A stretch of DNA of 64,000 nucleotides from CBDCHC01 sp965277055 (GTDB taxonomy: Bacteria; Pseudomonadota; Gammaproteobacteria; PS1; Pseudothioglobaceae): contig OZ255703.1 in assembly GCA_965277055.1 (NCBI GenBank), positions 806,001 through 870,000 on the forward strand, written 5' to 3'. Below the pieces are notes generated by a model. It was not told the DNA's origin. It ran no database searches and was given only the letters and a program-made list of their open reading frames with translations. Positions 9,592-19,282 of this stretch are shown piece after piece; positions within the stretch are counted from its first letter, which is position 1; the number at the start of each line of letters is the position of its first letter. Both the position numbers and the translations under genes were made by a program.

Positions 9592-12500
9592 GTGGTTAAT
9601 TTTCAGCATTCACTTAGCACTATTTCGACGAAATCCGCATATGTTAGTGGGGAGTTTATTGATCGAAATGGGTCGCAATATTACAAAATTGCTCATAGTG
9701 ATAAGTTAGACCCGTTCCTGATTAGTTTGGTATCTAGTGGAAACCACTGGGCATTTATTTTCTCCAATGGTGCACTAAGCAGTGGGAGAATAGATGCAAA
9801 TCATGCGTTATTTCCGTATGCTACGAGTGATAAACTTCAAGATACTCACAGAACTACAGGGCCCTGCACACTGCTGAGGGTCACAACAGAAACCATTTCA
9901 ACAATTTGGCAACCTTTTAAAGAAGAAATCATAGACCATGCCAACATTAAACGTAATGTCTATAAAAGCATTATTGGTAATCAAGTTGTATTTGAAGAAA
10001 TACACTTGACTCTTGGCTTGGTGTTTAGTTATCAATGGTCAACCAGTAAACAATATGGTTTTATTAGACACGCAACCATAAAAAACCTTACTGATGAACA
10101 CTGCACCGTAGAAGTGCTAGATGGGCTACAAAATATCATGTCTGCTGGAGTGAGTGAAGAATTACAAACATCTTATAGCAACTTAGTAGATGCCTATAAA
10201 TGGAATGAACTTACAAATTCTGGGTTAGGGCTTTATACAATATATTCTGGTGTGTCAGATAAGGCTGAACCTGTACACTCATTTCACGCTAATTGTGTTT
10301 ATGCTCTTGGTTTAGATAACTTTACTACCTATATAGGAAATACAAGTATTCGTTCTTTTATTGAAGGAACTCCTTTTGATACCTCCAAATATGTGCGTGG
10401 TAAGCGTGGTGCATATTTTATTCATACTGAAACAAACCTTAGTGGTAAAGAAGACACAAGTTGGTATCTGGTCGCAGATGTCCATTATTCTCAGTCTGAT
10501 GTGGCTACTTTAGAACATGAATTGCTGAATCCACAATCTCTATTAGCCCATATTACTGCTTCTATTGCTACTGATCAAGATGAACTGCAACGTATTATAG
10601 GCAGAAGTGATGGAGTTCAGCACACAAATAATATTGCTGTTGATGCGTATCATTTTTCTAATACGGTGTTTAATTGCATGCGTGGTGGGATTATCAATGA
10701 CCAATATTATGTTTCAAAACAAGATTTTATTAGTGTCATACAACACTTTAATACTGCGTTGTATCAATCTGAGTTTGCATTTTTAACAAACTTACCTGAC
10801 CAATTATCCCATGAGAGTTTACTTTCTCTAATTAGAGCGACTAAGAACGCTCAGTTAGAGCGCCTTGCTCAAGAATATTTGCCTATTACCTTTGGTCGCA
10901 GACATGGAGATCCTAGTAGACCGTGGAATAAATTTAATATCAAAATTACAGACAACCAAGGCAACAAAACCCTATATTACGAAGGAAATTGGCGTGATAT
11001 TTTTCAAAATTGGGAGGCACTTTTATACAGTTACCCGCAATTTATCAATAACTCAATTGCTAAGTTTGTTAATAACAGTACCATTGATGGATATAACCCA
11101 TATCGTATTTCCAAAGATGATATAGATTGGGAAGCACCTGAGGAAGGAGAATGGTGTCATATTGGTTACTGGGGCGACCACCAAATAATTTATTTACTTA
11201 AATTACTTGAGCTTTCAGTTACATTTAATAGACAAGATTTTGAAAAATTATTGTTAAGACCAATTTTTTCCTATGCAAATGTCCCTTATAAACTCAAACC
11301 TTTTGATGAACTCGTTGCTGACCCTAAACATACTATCATTTTTGACTATGAGCTTGATACATTGATTCAACACAAAGCGAGTGTCATTGGTAAAGATGCT
11401 AAGATGTTGCTCACTAAAGACAATGAAGTCATTATGGTAACGTTGATTGAAAAAATGATTGTTACCATGCTGGCAAAAGTGAGTAATCTGGTGATTAACG
11501 GCGGAATTTGGCTGAATACGCAACGACCTGAATGGAATGATGCCAATAATGCAATTGTGGGGAACGGAGTATCTATGGTCACTCTGTATTACCTCAGAAG
11601 ATATGTCGTGTTTTTTAAAGATATAGCCTCTCATATTGCTACAGATATATCTTTGAGTGTGGAAGTAGCCGATTGGTTAAGAAATACATTAGTAACGATG
11701 AATAAGGCAGCTCAATTTGTCAACAGAGGCACTATTTCAAATGCAGAAATATATGAAATATTTGCCGAACTAGGACAAGAGGCGAGCTCTTATCGTATGC
11801 ATGTGTATGAGCATGGTGTGTCAGAATCACAAGATGTGCCAGTACAAACACTCCATGAATTCTTAGACGCTACACTTGCCTCGCTTGACTTTAGTATTCA
11901 TAATAATACAACTTCAGATGGGCTATACCACACATACAATTTAATTAATATCCAACCAAATAGTATTGAAATTAGCCATTTATATACAATGTTGGAAGGG
12001 CAAGTGGCAGCACTTAGCTCTAATGCTATTAGCTATGATGAAGCTGCCAGTGCGATTGAGCGTTTATTTACCACTGCATTATATCGAACTGATCAAGAGA
12101 GTTTTATTTTATACCCAAATAGAGAACTACCAAGTTTCTTAGATAAAAACATCATATCTGCTGAACACATTAAGCAGATTACAGATTTTGCCGAATACCA
12201 AAAAGCAACGCAGGAGTGTATTTTTGTGACCGATACTGCATACAATATTCGTTTTCATGCAGATATTGTCAGTGAGAAAATACTCCTAGACAAAATGCAG
12301 GAATGTGGGGAGATTCGCGATGATATACTTTCACTGTACCGCACGGTATTTAAACATAATGAATTTACTGGACGTTCTGGGACTATGTTTAGTTACGAGG
12401 GTCTGGGATCAGTGTATTGGCACATGGTCAGTAAATTACTCATAACAAGCCAAGAACTCTTTTTTAACGCACTTGCTGACTGTGACTCTGAGACTCAACG

Positions 12501-13023
12501 ACTAGGCAAGCTATATTACCAATTACGTCGTGGGCTTAGTTTTAATAAAACACCACTTGAGTATGGTGCATTTCCTACAGACCCATATTCGCACTCACCT
12601 GAGCATTCAGGAGCACAACAACCCGGAATGACTGGTCAGGTAAAAGAATGGGTGCTGTTAAGGTTTAATGAATTAGGTATTCACATCAATGAAGGCACAC
12701 TGACTGTGAGACCTCAGTTATTAAAAAGCTCTGAATTTCTGGCCACTGAGTCAGACTTTAGCTATTACGATGTATTGGATAAAAAACATACATGTACCTT
12801 AGCTCCAAATTCTTTAGTATTTACTTTTTGTCAAATTCCTTTTGTGTACTGCAAAACTCAAGATACAAGTATACACATTACCATTTATTATGAGAATCAA
12901 CGTACTCGTCATATTATAGGGGATGCTTTGGATTTAGAAACAAGTAAGTTAATATTTGCCCGAACTAATGCAATCACTAAAGTGGTAGTAGACATACCTG
13001 AGCATATTCTTTTTAGTGGGTAG
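9592..13023 (+). CDS. Beta-glucan phosphorylase (GH94/GH149-like), cytoplasmic
   Basis: 1143 residues without a signal peptide, starting at GTG. The protein is far longer than typical GH94 cellobiose phosphorylases (about 800) and matches the size of GH149 beta-1,3-glucan phosphorylases (about 1100-1200), known from Euglena and bacteria. The segment EWNDANNAIVG (Glu647-Asp650) resembles the DWNDG motif of GH94, in which the Asp is the general acid, making Asp650 the candidate. A conserved-looking NPYRISKDDIDWE...HIGYWGDHQ block lies near 503-530. It would split beta-1,3-oligoglucans with phosphate to glucose-1-phosphate. It sits 2 bp before zwf. Family choice (GH149 versus GH161 or GH94) rests on length and context. 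Confidence 0.72.
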   Translation: MVNFQHSLSTISTKSAYVSGEFIDRNGSQYYKIAHSDKLDPFLISLVSSGNHWAFIFSNGALSSGRIDANHALFPYATSDKLQDTHRTTGPCTLLRVTTETISTIWQPFKEEIIDHANIKRNVYKSIIGNQVVFEEIHLTLGLVFSYQWSTSKQYGFIRHATIKNLTDEHCTVEVLDGLQNIMSAGVSEELQTSYSNLVDAYKWNELTNSGLGLYTIYSGVSDKAEPVHSFHANCVYALGLDNFTTYIGNTSIRSFIEGTPFDTSKYVRGKRGAYFIHTETNLSGKEDTSWYLVADVHYSQSDVATLEHELLNPQSLLAHITASIATDQDELQRIIGRSDGVQHTNNIAVDAYHFSNTVFNCMRGGIINDQYYVSKQDFISVIQHFNTALYQSEFAFLTNLPDQLSHESLLSLIRATKNAQLERLAQEYLPITFGRRHGDPSRPWNKFNIKITDNQGNKTLYYEGNWRDIFQNWEALLYSYPQFINNSIAKFVNNSTIDGYNPYRISKDDIDWEAPEEGEWCHIGYWGDHQIIYLLKLLELSVTFNRQDFEKLLLRPIFSYANVPYKLKPFDELVADPKHTIIFDYELDTLIQHKASVIGKDAKMLLTKDNEVIMVTLIEKMIVTMLAKVSNLVINGGIWLNTQRPEWNDANNAIVGNGVSMVTLYYLRRYVVFFKDIASHIATDISLSVEVADWLRNTLVTMNKAAQFVNRGTISNAEIYEIFAELGQEASSYRMHVYEHGVSESQDVPVQTLHEFLDATLASLDFSIHNNTTSDGLYHTYNLINIQPNSIEISHLYTMLEGQVAALSSNAISYDEAASAIERLFTTALYRTDQESFILYPNRELPSFLDKNIISAEHIKQITDFAEYQKATQECIFVTDTAYNIRFHADIVSEKILLDKMQECGEIRDDILSLYRTVFKHNEFTGRSGTMFSYEGLGSVYWHMVSKLLITSQELFFNALADCDSETQRLGKLYYQLRRGLSFNKTPLEYGAFPTDPYSHSPEHSGAQQPGMTGQVKEWVLLRFNELGIHINEGTLTVRPQLLKSSEFLATESDFSYYDVLDKKHTCTLAPNSLVFTFCQIPFVYCKTQDTSIHITIYYENQRTRHIIGDALDLETSKLIFARTNAITKVVVDIPEHILFSG

Positions 13024-13025
13024 AA

Positions 13026-14417
13026 ATGGGGTCACCATTATTAGATACTGACATCGTTATTTTTGGCGGACATGGAGATTTATCCACCCAAAAACTCGTT
13101 CCAGCGTTATTTACTCTTCATACTCATAATATGTTGAGCGAACATACTCAAATTATTCTGGTTACTCGCCGTGATATGAGTCCTTTAGAGCATAATGCAT
13201 TTATTAAGAATATTATCACTAACTCACAGAGCGACAGCGAAACGATAGAGTCATTTATTGGGCGTATATCTCATTTGGTTATGGATATTACTACTGGAGA
13301 ATCCTATCAGTCCTTGGCAAAAATCATCCAGTCTTCAGTCAATTCTCATACAGTATTTTATTTCTCTATTGCTGCATCTTTATATGAAACCACATGTCAT
13401 CACTTAAATGAGCACCACTTGGTTCATGTGAGCTCAAATGTAGTATTGGAAAAACCTACAGGAAATGACTTATTTAGTTTTAAAGAGATAACAAGAGCGA
13501 TATATCAGATATTTGATAAGGATAATATCTTTTTTATTGATCATTATTTAGGCAAAGACGCAGTGTCAAATATTTTGCAATTGCGTTTTGCTAATCCAAT
13601 CTTCTCTAATATTTGGCACAAAGAATACATTGACCATTTCCAAATTACCTTATTAGAAGAAAATACAGTAGGACAGAGGCTAGGGTACTATAATCAATAT
13701 GGTGCTACTCTTGATATGGTTCAAAACCATATTTTACAATTATTGTGTTTACTCACGATGGAGCAACCAACTGCACTCACAGCAGACGCAATCAATGATG
13801 AGCGGGTGAAAGTATTACAAAGACTTTCTACGCTGGATGCTGAGAATATTCAGGAAGCTACGGTACGCGGAGTATATAAGAGTGAGTACTCTAATCAACT
13901 GAATGTTGAAACCTTTACAGCCATGAAACTTGAAGTCGCTAATAATTCTATGAATGGTGTACCGATATACATTCGAACAGGTAAATGCACCTCCGCTAAA
14001 AAATCCCAAATCATTGTGCATTTTAAAATACAAACAGACGAGTTATTTTCAGGTGATAATACAAATACATTAATCATTGATTTACGACCAGAGGGCAAGA
14101 TCTCCCTGAGACTCACAACTAAAGATAGAGAATCTCTTATTATGGGTCAAAATACCCACAAGATGCTAGATAGTGAGCATAATGAATCTCGTGGGGTTGC
14201 ACCCAATTCCTATGAACGACTAATATTTGATGTCATCCAGAATAATAGAGAATTGTTTGTCAGAGAAGATGTTATTGAACACTCATGGGTATGGATGGAT
14301 AAAATAACGAAGGCATGGCATGATACTAATGCACCCATAACCGAATATGAAATGGGTGAAGATGGACCCCTAGAGGCAACTAAACTGATAGAAAAAGATC
14401 ATAGAAATTGGTACTAA
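13026..14417 (+). CDS. zwf: Glucose-6-phosphate 1-dehydrogenase
   Basis: 463 residues, normal length. The N-terminal Rossmann motif is FGGHGDLSTQKLVPALF (from residue 13), a variant of the usual GASGDLAxRKLxPAL. EKPTGND and the active-site motif IDHYLGK (171-177) are present. It oxidises glucose-6-phosphate to 6-phosphogluconolactone. The start is 2 bp after the phosphorylase stop, so translation is probably coupled. The next gene begins 2 bp after its stop. No gnd is seen, so flux would go to the Entner-Doudoroff branch. Glucose-1-phosphate from the upstream phosphorylase would need a phosphoglucomutase encoded elsewhere. Confidence 0.93.
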   Translation: MGSPLLDTDIVIFGGHGDLSTQKLVPALFTLHTHNMLSEHTQIILVTRRDMSPLEHNAFIKNIITNSQSDSETIESFIGRISHLVMDITTGESYQSLAKIIQSSVNSHTVFYFSIAASLYETTCHHLNEHHLVHVSSNVVLEKPTGNDLFSFKEITRAIYQIFDKDNIFFIDHYLGKDAVSNILQLRFANPIFSNIWHKEYIDHFQITLLEENTVGQRLGYYNQYGATLDMVQNHILQLLCLLTMEQPTALTADAINDERVKVLQRLSTLDAENIQEATVRGVYKSEYSNQLNVETFTAMKLEVANNSMNGVPIYIRTGKCTSAKKSQIIVHFKIQTDELFSGDNTNTLIIDLRPEGKISLRLTTKDRESLIMGQNTHKMLDSEHNESRGVAPNSYERLIFDVIQNNRELFVREDVIEHSWVWMDKITKAWHDTNAPITEYEMGEDGPLEATKLIEKDHRNWY

Positions 14418-14419
14418 AT

Positions 14420-16219
14420 ATGAATACAATAATTACACAAGTTACCCAAAACATCATAGAGCGAAGTAAGCACACTAGAGCAATGTATGTAGACAAGATT
14501 AATCGTGCTCATTTAAAAGGTATCAATAGAAGAGTGCTTGGATGCAGTAATCTTGCGCATGGCTGTGCTTCTGCTGCGGCTAGTGAAAAAAAGCTAATGA
14601 TAGAAGATTCAGCCCCAAATGTCGGGATTATCACAGCATATAATGATATGCTTTCAGCTCATGAGCCATTTCGTATTTTCCCTGATATTATAAAACAAAC
14701 ACTTTCTACAATGGGAGCGACTGCCCAAGTTGCTGGAGGGGTGCCAGCTATGTGTGATGGGGTAACACAGTCTCAACCAGGGATGGAACTCAGTTTATTT
14801 AGTAGGGACATTATTGCCCAATCTACAGCTATTGGACTCTCTCATAATATGTTTGATGGCGTGATATTACTAGGAACGTGTGATAAGATTGTTCCAGGAC
14901 TACTTATTGGTGCATTGAGTTTTGGTCATTTGCCTATGGCATTTATTCCTGCTGGTCCTATGACTTCAGGTATTAGTAATGAAGAAAAAGCCAAAACCAG
15001 ACAAGAGTTTGCTATAGGAAATATCGGTGAAAAAGAGCTACTTCAATCAGAATCAGCATCGTATCATAGCCCGGGAACATGTACCTTTTATGGCACTGCG
15101 AATAGTAACCAAATGTTATTAGAAATTATGGGTCTGCAACTACCAGGCTCATCATTTGTAAATACCTATACCCCGCTTAGAGATGCGCTGACTAAAGCCG
15201 GCACTCAGACACTGTTCAATCTGATAGACCTTGAGCATAACTCTCAAGCACTAGGGAAATTAATAGATGAAAAAACTATAGTGAATGCTGTCATTGGACT
15301 ACTTGCCACAGGTGGGTCAAGTAACCATACTATTCATCTCATTGCCATTGCTAAAGCAGCAGGTATTATCCTCAAATGGGAAGACTTTCATCAATTAGCA
15401 ACAGTGATTCCATTAGTTGCGAAGTTATATCCAAATGGTAGTGCTGATGTGAATCACTTTCACGCACTTGGAGGGATGCCAGTAGTCATTAAAGATTTAT
15501 TAGATAATGGCTTGCTTCATGGCGACGTACAGACAATATTAGGGCATGGACTTGATGAGTTTAGTTCTACTCCATCTCTAAACGATAATACACTCACATG
15601 GACTATGGTAGAGCACCCTAATAATGATATTTTAGCGACATGTGCACAACCTATTAGCCCCAATGGTGGCTTAACAATCGTAACAGGCAATATCGGGCAA
15701 GGAGTTATTAAAACTTCAGCACTAAAACCAGAACATCTGGTTATTGAGCAGCCGGCGGAGGTGTTTAATTCTCAAGAAGAATTACATATAGCATATCAGG
15801 CAGGACTCCTTAATAAAGACTTCGTAGCTATTGTCAAATACCAAGGGCCGAAGGCAAATGGGATGCCTGAATTGCATGGGCTGATGCCACCTTTGTCTGC
15901 ATTACAAGACCAAGGATATAAAATTGCTGTGATTACTGATGGGCGCATGTCTGGAGCATCTGGTAAGGTTCTTTCGGTGGTGCATGTAACTCCTGAGGCT
16001 CTAGATGATGCTCCTATAGGCAAAATTCGCTCAGGAGACATCGTGCGTATTGATGTACCTAATTGTCTCATGGAAGTGAAAGATAGTAATGATAAACTGT
16101 ATAACAGACCAAGCCCCGAGGTAGATTTAAGTGATAATGATTCGCTGATGGGGCGAGAACTATTTTTACTACATCGCAATAATATCTCAAGTGCAGATAC
16201 TGGTGCAACTATTTTCTAA
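14420..16219 (+). CDS. edd: Phosphogluconate dehydratase
   Basis: 599 residues from the ATG at 14420. A TTG at 14408 would add four residues and overlap zwf, but the ATG gives the usual Edd N-terminus (family about 603). Motifs match E. coli Edd closely: NLAHG, TAYNDMLSAHEP, GGVPAMCDGVTQ, LGTCDKIVPG, PGTCTFYGTAN and QGPKANGMPELH. It is an IlvD/Edd-type [4Fe-4S] dehydratase, converting 6-phosphogluconate to 2-keto-3-deoxy-6-phosphogluconate. It is followed after 5 bp by eda. Confidence 0.97.
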   Translation: MNTIITQVTQNIIERSKHTRAMYVDKINRAHLKGINRRVLGCSNLAHGCASAAASEKKLMIEDSAPNVGIITAYNDMLSAHEPFRIFPDIIKQTLSTMGATAQVAGGVPAMCDGVTQSQPGMELSLFSRDIIAQSTAIGLSHNMFDGVILLGTCDKIVPGLLIGALSFGHLPMAFIPAGPMTSGISNEEKAKTRQEFAIGNIGEKELLQSESASYHSPGTCTFYGTANSNQMLLEIMGLQLPGSSFVNTYTPLRDALTKAGTQTLFNLIDLEHNSQALGKLIDEKTIVNAVIGLLATGGSSNHTIHLIAIAKAAGIILKWEDFHQLATVIPLVAKLYPNGSADVNHFHALGGMPVVIKDLLDNGLLHGDVQTILGHGLDEFSSTPSLNDNTLTWTMVEHPNNDILATCAQPISPNGGLTIVTGNIGQGVIKTSALKPEHLVIEQPAEVFNSQEELHIAYQAGLLNKDFVAIVKYQGPKANGMPELHGLMPPLSALQDQGYKIAVITDGRMSGASGKVLSVVHVTPEALDDAPIGKIRSGDIVRIDVPNCLMEVKDSNDKLYNRPSPEVDLSDNDSLMGRELFLLHRNNISSADTGATIF

Positions 16220-16224
16220 TTATT

Positions 16225-16863
16225 ATGCAAATTATTCATCCCGATACAGTGTTATCAAACTCTCCTATTATTCCTGTAGTAAATATCAATGATAGCGGTG
16301 CGTGTGTGGAGCTTGCCCATGCCTTGGTTGAAGCAGGCATAGGGATTATTGAAATTACTCTACGTAATAACAGTGCTATAGAAAGTATTGAAAAAGTAGC
16401 TAACTTGTCATTGGATATGTTAGTTGGTGCTGGTACTATTCATAATTCTGATGACTATACACGTGTCGTGGGTGCAGGAGCGGACTTTGCTATTAGCCCG
16501 GGACTCACTACAGAATTAGTGCAAACAGTGCAGAATGCTTCTCCGCCACTGATACCTGGGGTTGCCACGAGTTCTGAAATTATGACTGCGCTTTCATACG
16601 GATTTACCCATTTAAAATTTTTCCCTGCTGAACAAATCGGAGGTGTAGCATTATTAAAAGCGTTATCAGGCCCTTTTAGTGAGGTTAAATTTTGCCCTAC
16701 AGGGGGGATTAATCAAAATAATTTTCAGCAGTATTTAGACTTATCTAATGTAAGTTGTGTTGGTGGCAGTTGGATAATACCTAAGGACGCTATTCAAACG
16801 CATTTTAAATCAATACAAGCACCTATTCAAGCAGCACTTGCAGCACTTGAGACTTCACAGTAA
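16225..16863 (+). CDS. eda: KDPG aldolase
   Basis: 212 residues, typical length. The Schiff-base lysine lies in HLKFFPAE (Lys131), and EITLRN near residue 45 carries the catalytic glutamate region. PTGGIN near 154 is the phosphate-binding loop. It splits 2-keto-3-deoxy-6-phosphogluconate to pyruvate and glyceraldehyde-3-phosphate. The stop overlaps the next start as TAATG, so translation of pgl is coupled. Confidence 0.97.
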   Translation: MQIIHPDTVLSNSPIIPVVNINDSGACVELAHALVEAGIGIIEITLRNNSAIESIEKVANLSLDMLVGAGTIHNSDDYTRVVGAGADFAISPGLTTELVQTVQNASPPLIPGVATSSEIMTALSYGFTHLKFFPAEQIGGVALLKALSGPFSEVKFCPTGGINQNNFQQYLDLSNVSCVGGSWIIPKDAIQTHFKSIQAPIQAALAALETSQ

Positions 16864-17558
16864 TGCGTATGGATTTTTTCACTCAGGCAAAACTACATGT
16901 ACTAGATACGCCAATAGATGTAGCAAAAGAAACATTGGCTTTTGTCCTCAAGCAAGCACACCAAGCAATTGATGAACGGGGCGTGTTTACAATTGTCTTA
17001 GCAGGCGGATCTACTCCAGTATTAATGTATTCCCTGTTAGCCAAGTGTAATGAAGAATGGGATAAATGGCGGTTTTTTATTGGTGATGAGCGATGTTTGC
17101 CGCAGGATGATCCAGAGCGCAACTCTGTAGTTATTTGCCAAGCGTTTGCTGGTAAGGTACTAACTCCTGAAAATACATTCTTTATACCTGCTGAAATTGG
17201 AGCTGAAGAAGCAGCTCATGCATATGGTGCATTAATACTATCTTACTTACCATTTGATATGGTTTTGCTAGGCATGGGAGAAGATGGGCACACTGCCAGT
17301 ATTTTTCCAGGCATTGAGCAAATGCACAAAGATGTGTATGTGTCCTATAATTCACCTAAGCCACCACCTACTCGCATTACGATGAGCAAGGAGACACTTA
17401 GTAATACATCGACAGTATTATTTATGATTACCGGTGCTAATAAAAATGCCCCACTTCAGAACATCAAAAATGGCGAACTATTACCCGTCACACAAGTAAA
17501 GGGCAAGGATACTATCATTATGTTTGACCAAGATGCTGTGTCCCAGTTGGATATATGA
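16863..17558 (+). CDS. pgl: 6-phosphogluconolactonase (DevB/SOL type)
   Basis: 231 residues. Diagnostic motifs are LAGGSTP near 43, FFIGDERCLP near 72 and MGEDGHTASIFPG near 137. It hydrolyses 6-phosphogluconolactone to 6-phosphogluconate, the step between zwf and edd. The start overlaps the eda stop by one base and the stop overlaps the GH30 start as ATGA. It completes the Entner-Doudoroff gene set. Confidence 0.95.
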   Translation: MRMDFFTQAKLHVLDTPIDVAKETLAFVLKQAHQAIDERGVFTIVLAGGSTPVLMYSLLAKCNEEWDKWRFFIGDERCLPQDDPERNSVVICQAFAGKVLTPENTFFIPAEIGAEEAAHAYGALILSYLPFDMVLLGMGEDGHTASIFPGIEQMHKDVYVSYNSPKPPPTRITMSKETLSNTSTVLFMITGANKNAPLQNIKNGELLPVTQVKGKDTIIMFDQDAVSQLDI

Positions 17559-19225
17559 GTACTCAAATGCATACTCCAAGCTTGGTAGCACTTTTGTTAG
17601 TCTGGAGTAGTCCATTAATAGCGAATATGGAATTTTCTGCGAACACACACATTATCACTAATGAAGCAGGTGATATTCATGCTAAGGGTCCTCCTATCAC
17701 CTTTAAAAAAGATAATACACTAGAGGCAACTATAACCATTAAGCCCTTAGAAACAAAACAAACCATTAGTGGCATTGGTACTTCATTTACTGAGTCTTCT
17801 GCATTTGTACTCGCGCATCTTGAACCGAGTAAAAGAGCACAAGTGATGAAGAAAATATTCAGCGAAAGTGGAGCAAACTTTTCTCTGATGCGAACTACTA
17901 TTGGCTCTACAGATTTTTCAGTAAAGGGCAAATATTCGTATGCTGACACTCCTGATGCACAGCTTCATAACTTTTCTATTGCGGTAGATAAAGATGGGTT
18001 TTCTACAGAGGAATATCCAAATATTGAGGATACCTCATATGATATTTTGCCTATGATTAAAGAGGCACTATCCATTAAACAATTAAGTAATGATAGTACC
18101 ATGAATATTATTGCCTCTGCATGGACTGCTCCTTATTGGATGAAGGATATAAATACATGGTTTATTCAAAGCACTGAAGCTAATAATTATCAAGGTACGG
18201 GCGGATCTTTGCTCCCAGAATATGTAGACACATATGCACAATATTTATTGAAGTATTTACAGGCTTATAAACAAGAAGGTGTAAGTATTTGGGGTCTTAC
18301 GCCAGTGAATGAGCCCAATGGTAATAGTGGCATGTGGGAAAGTATGCACTTTACTCCTGAGACACAAAACCATTTTATAAAAAACCATTTAGGGCCCAAA
18401 CTTACACAGAGTAACATGGGTGTAAATCTCCTTATTTATGATCAAAATAGAGATCATCTTATGGAATGGGCAACTACAATTTTGGGAGATGAAGAAACAA
18501 ATCCTTACGTATATGGCACCGCAGTACATTGGTATTCAAGTACTTACAAGGTATATGAAAAGGAGTTACGCAAGATTCATGAATTATTCCCAGATAAAGT
18601 AATAATTAATACCGAAGCTACCATAGATAACTTAGGCGTTCCAGCTGGTGGTGGGATATTAGACCCTAAGGGCTACGAAGAGTCTGGTTGGTTTCAAAAT
18701 GATACGTTCTGGTGGAATGATAATGCAACTGATTGGGCATATACTGCCCAGTGGGCGCCTAATGCAGCTGAGCATCCTAAATACACTCCTGTGCATCGGT
18801 ATGCAAGAGATATTATCGTCGGACTTGATAATTGGATGACCGGTTGGGTTGATTGGAATGTAGTGCTTGATAAGCAGGGTGGACCTAACCACGTGGGTAA
18901 TTATTGCGGTGCACCGATTATGATAGATATTGCTACTAAAGAAATATACTATACACCAATATTTCATATACTTTCGCAATTTAGTCGTACTATCAGACCA
19001 GGGGACAGCGTAATTACACAACATTTGACTTTGCCTGAATCACTTGTAGATAAAGTATATTCGCTGAGTACCATAAATGACTCAGAACAAGTAACAATGC
19101 AACTCTTGAATACTACTAGAGCATCTCAGCAAATCAGTGTGCGTATGGGAGAATATGTAACTAACCTCACACTTACCCCTAATGCGCTACATACTATTTG
19201 GTTTGATATATCTAACATCATGTAA
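17555..19225 (+). CDS. GH30 glucanase, secreted
   Basis: 556 residues with an N-terminal signal peptide (about 1-24, hydrophobic LVALLLVWSSPLIA). GH30 landmarks are GIGTSFTESSA near 73, ASAWTAPYWMKD near 188, acid/base Glu253 in TPVNEPNG, nucleophile Glu354 in INTEATID and DWNVVLDKQGGPNH. A short beta-sandwich C-terminus ends the protein. GH30 members in marine laminarin loci often cut the beta-1,6 branches, which would complement the upstream GH16; specificity is inferred. It is the last gene of the tightly spaced run, overlapping pgl by 4 bp, with a 57-bp gap to ppsR. Confidence 0.9.
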   Translation: MSTQMHTPSLVALLLVWSSPLIANMEFSANTHIITNEAGDIHAKGPPITFKKDNTLEATITIKPLETKQTISGIGTSFTESSAFVLAHLEPSKRAQVMKKIFSESGANFSLMRTTIGSTDFSVKGKYSYADTPDAQLHNFSIAVDKDGFSTEEYPNIEDTSYDILPMIKEALSIKQLSNDSTMNIIASAWTAPYWMKDINTWFIQSTEANNYQGTGGSLLPEYVDTYAQYLLKYLQAYKQEGVSIWGLTPVNEPNGNSGMWESMHFTPETQNHFIKNHLGPKLTQSNMGVNLLIYDQNRDHLMEWATTILGDEETNPYVYGTAVHWYSSTYKVYEKELRKIHELFPDKVIINTEATIDNLGVPAGGGILDPKGYEESGWFQNDTFWWNDNATDWAYTAQWAPNAAEHPKYTPVHRYARDIIVGLDNWMTGWVDWNVVLDKQGGPNHVGNYCGAPIMIDIATKEIYYTPIFHILSQFSRTIRPGDSVITQHLTLPESLVDKVYSLSTINDSEQVTMQLLNTTRASQQISVRMGEYVTNLTLTPNALHTIWFDISNIM

Positions 19226-19282
19226 ATTTATATATAATCCAATCCATTTAGCATATAATCAAATTTTAATAGTTAAGGTATT
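19226..19282 (+). promoter_or_regulatory. Possible ppsR promoter in AT-rich 57-bp gap
   Basis: The gap contains a perfect -10-like TATAAT at 19254-19259 and an AAGG ribosome-binding motif just before the ATG at 19283. No good -35 box is visible at 17 bp, so an extended or weak promoter, or simple read-through from the glucan operon, remain possible. Confidence 0.3.

Noticed and set aside
14408..14419. TTG start for edd overlapping zwf
   Set aside because: The ATG at 14420 gives a family-like N-terminus and follows the zwf stop by 2 bp.
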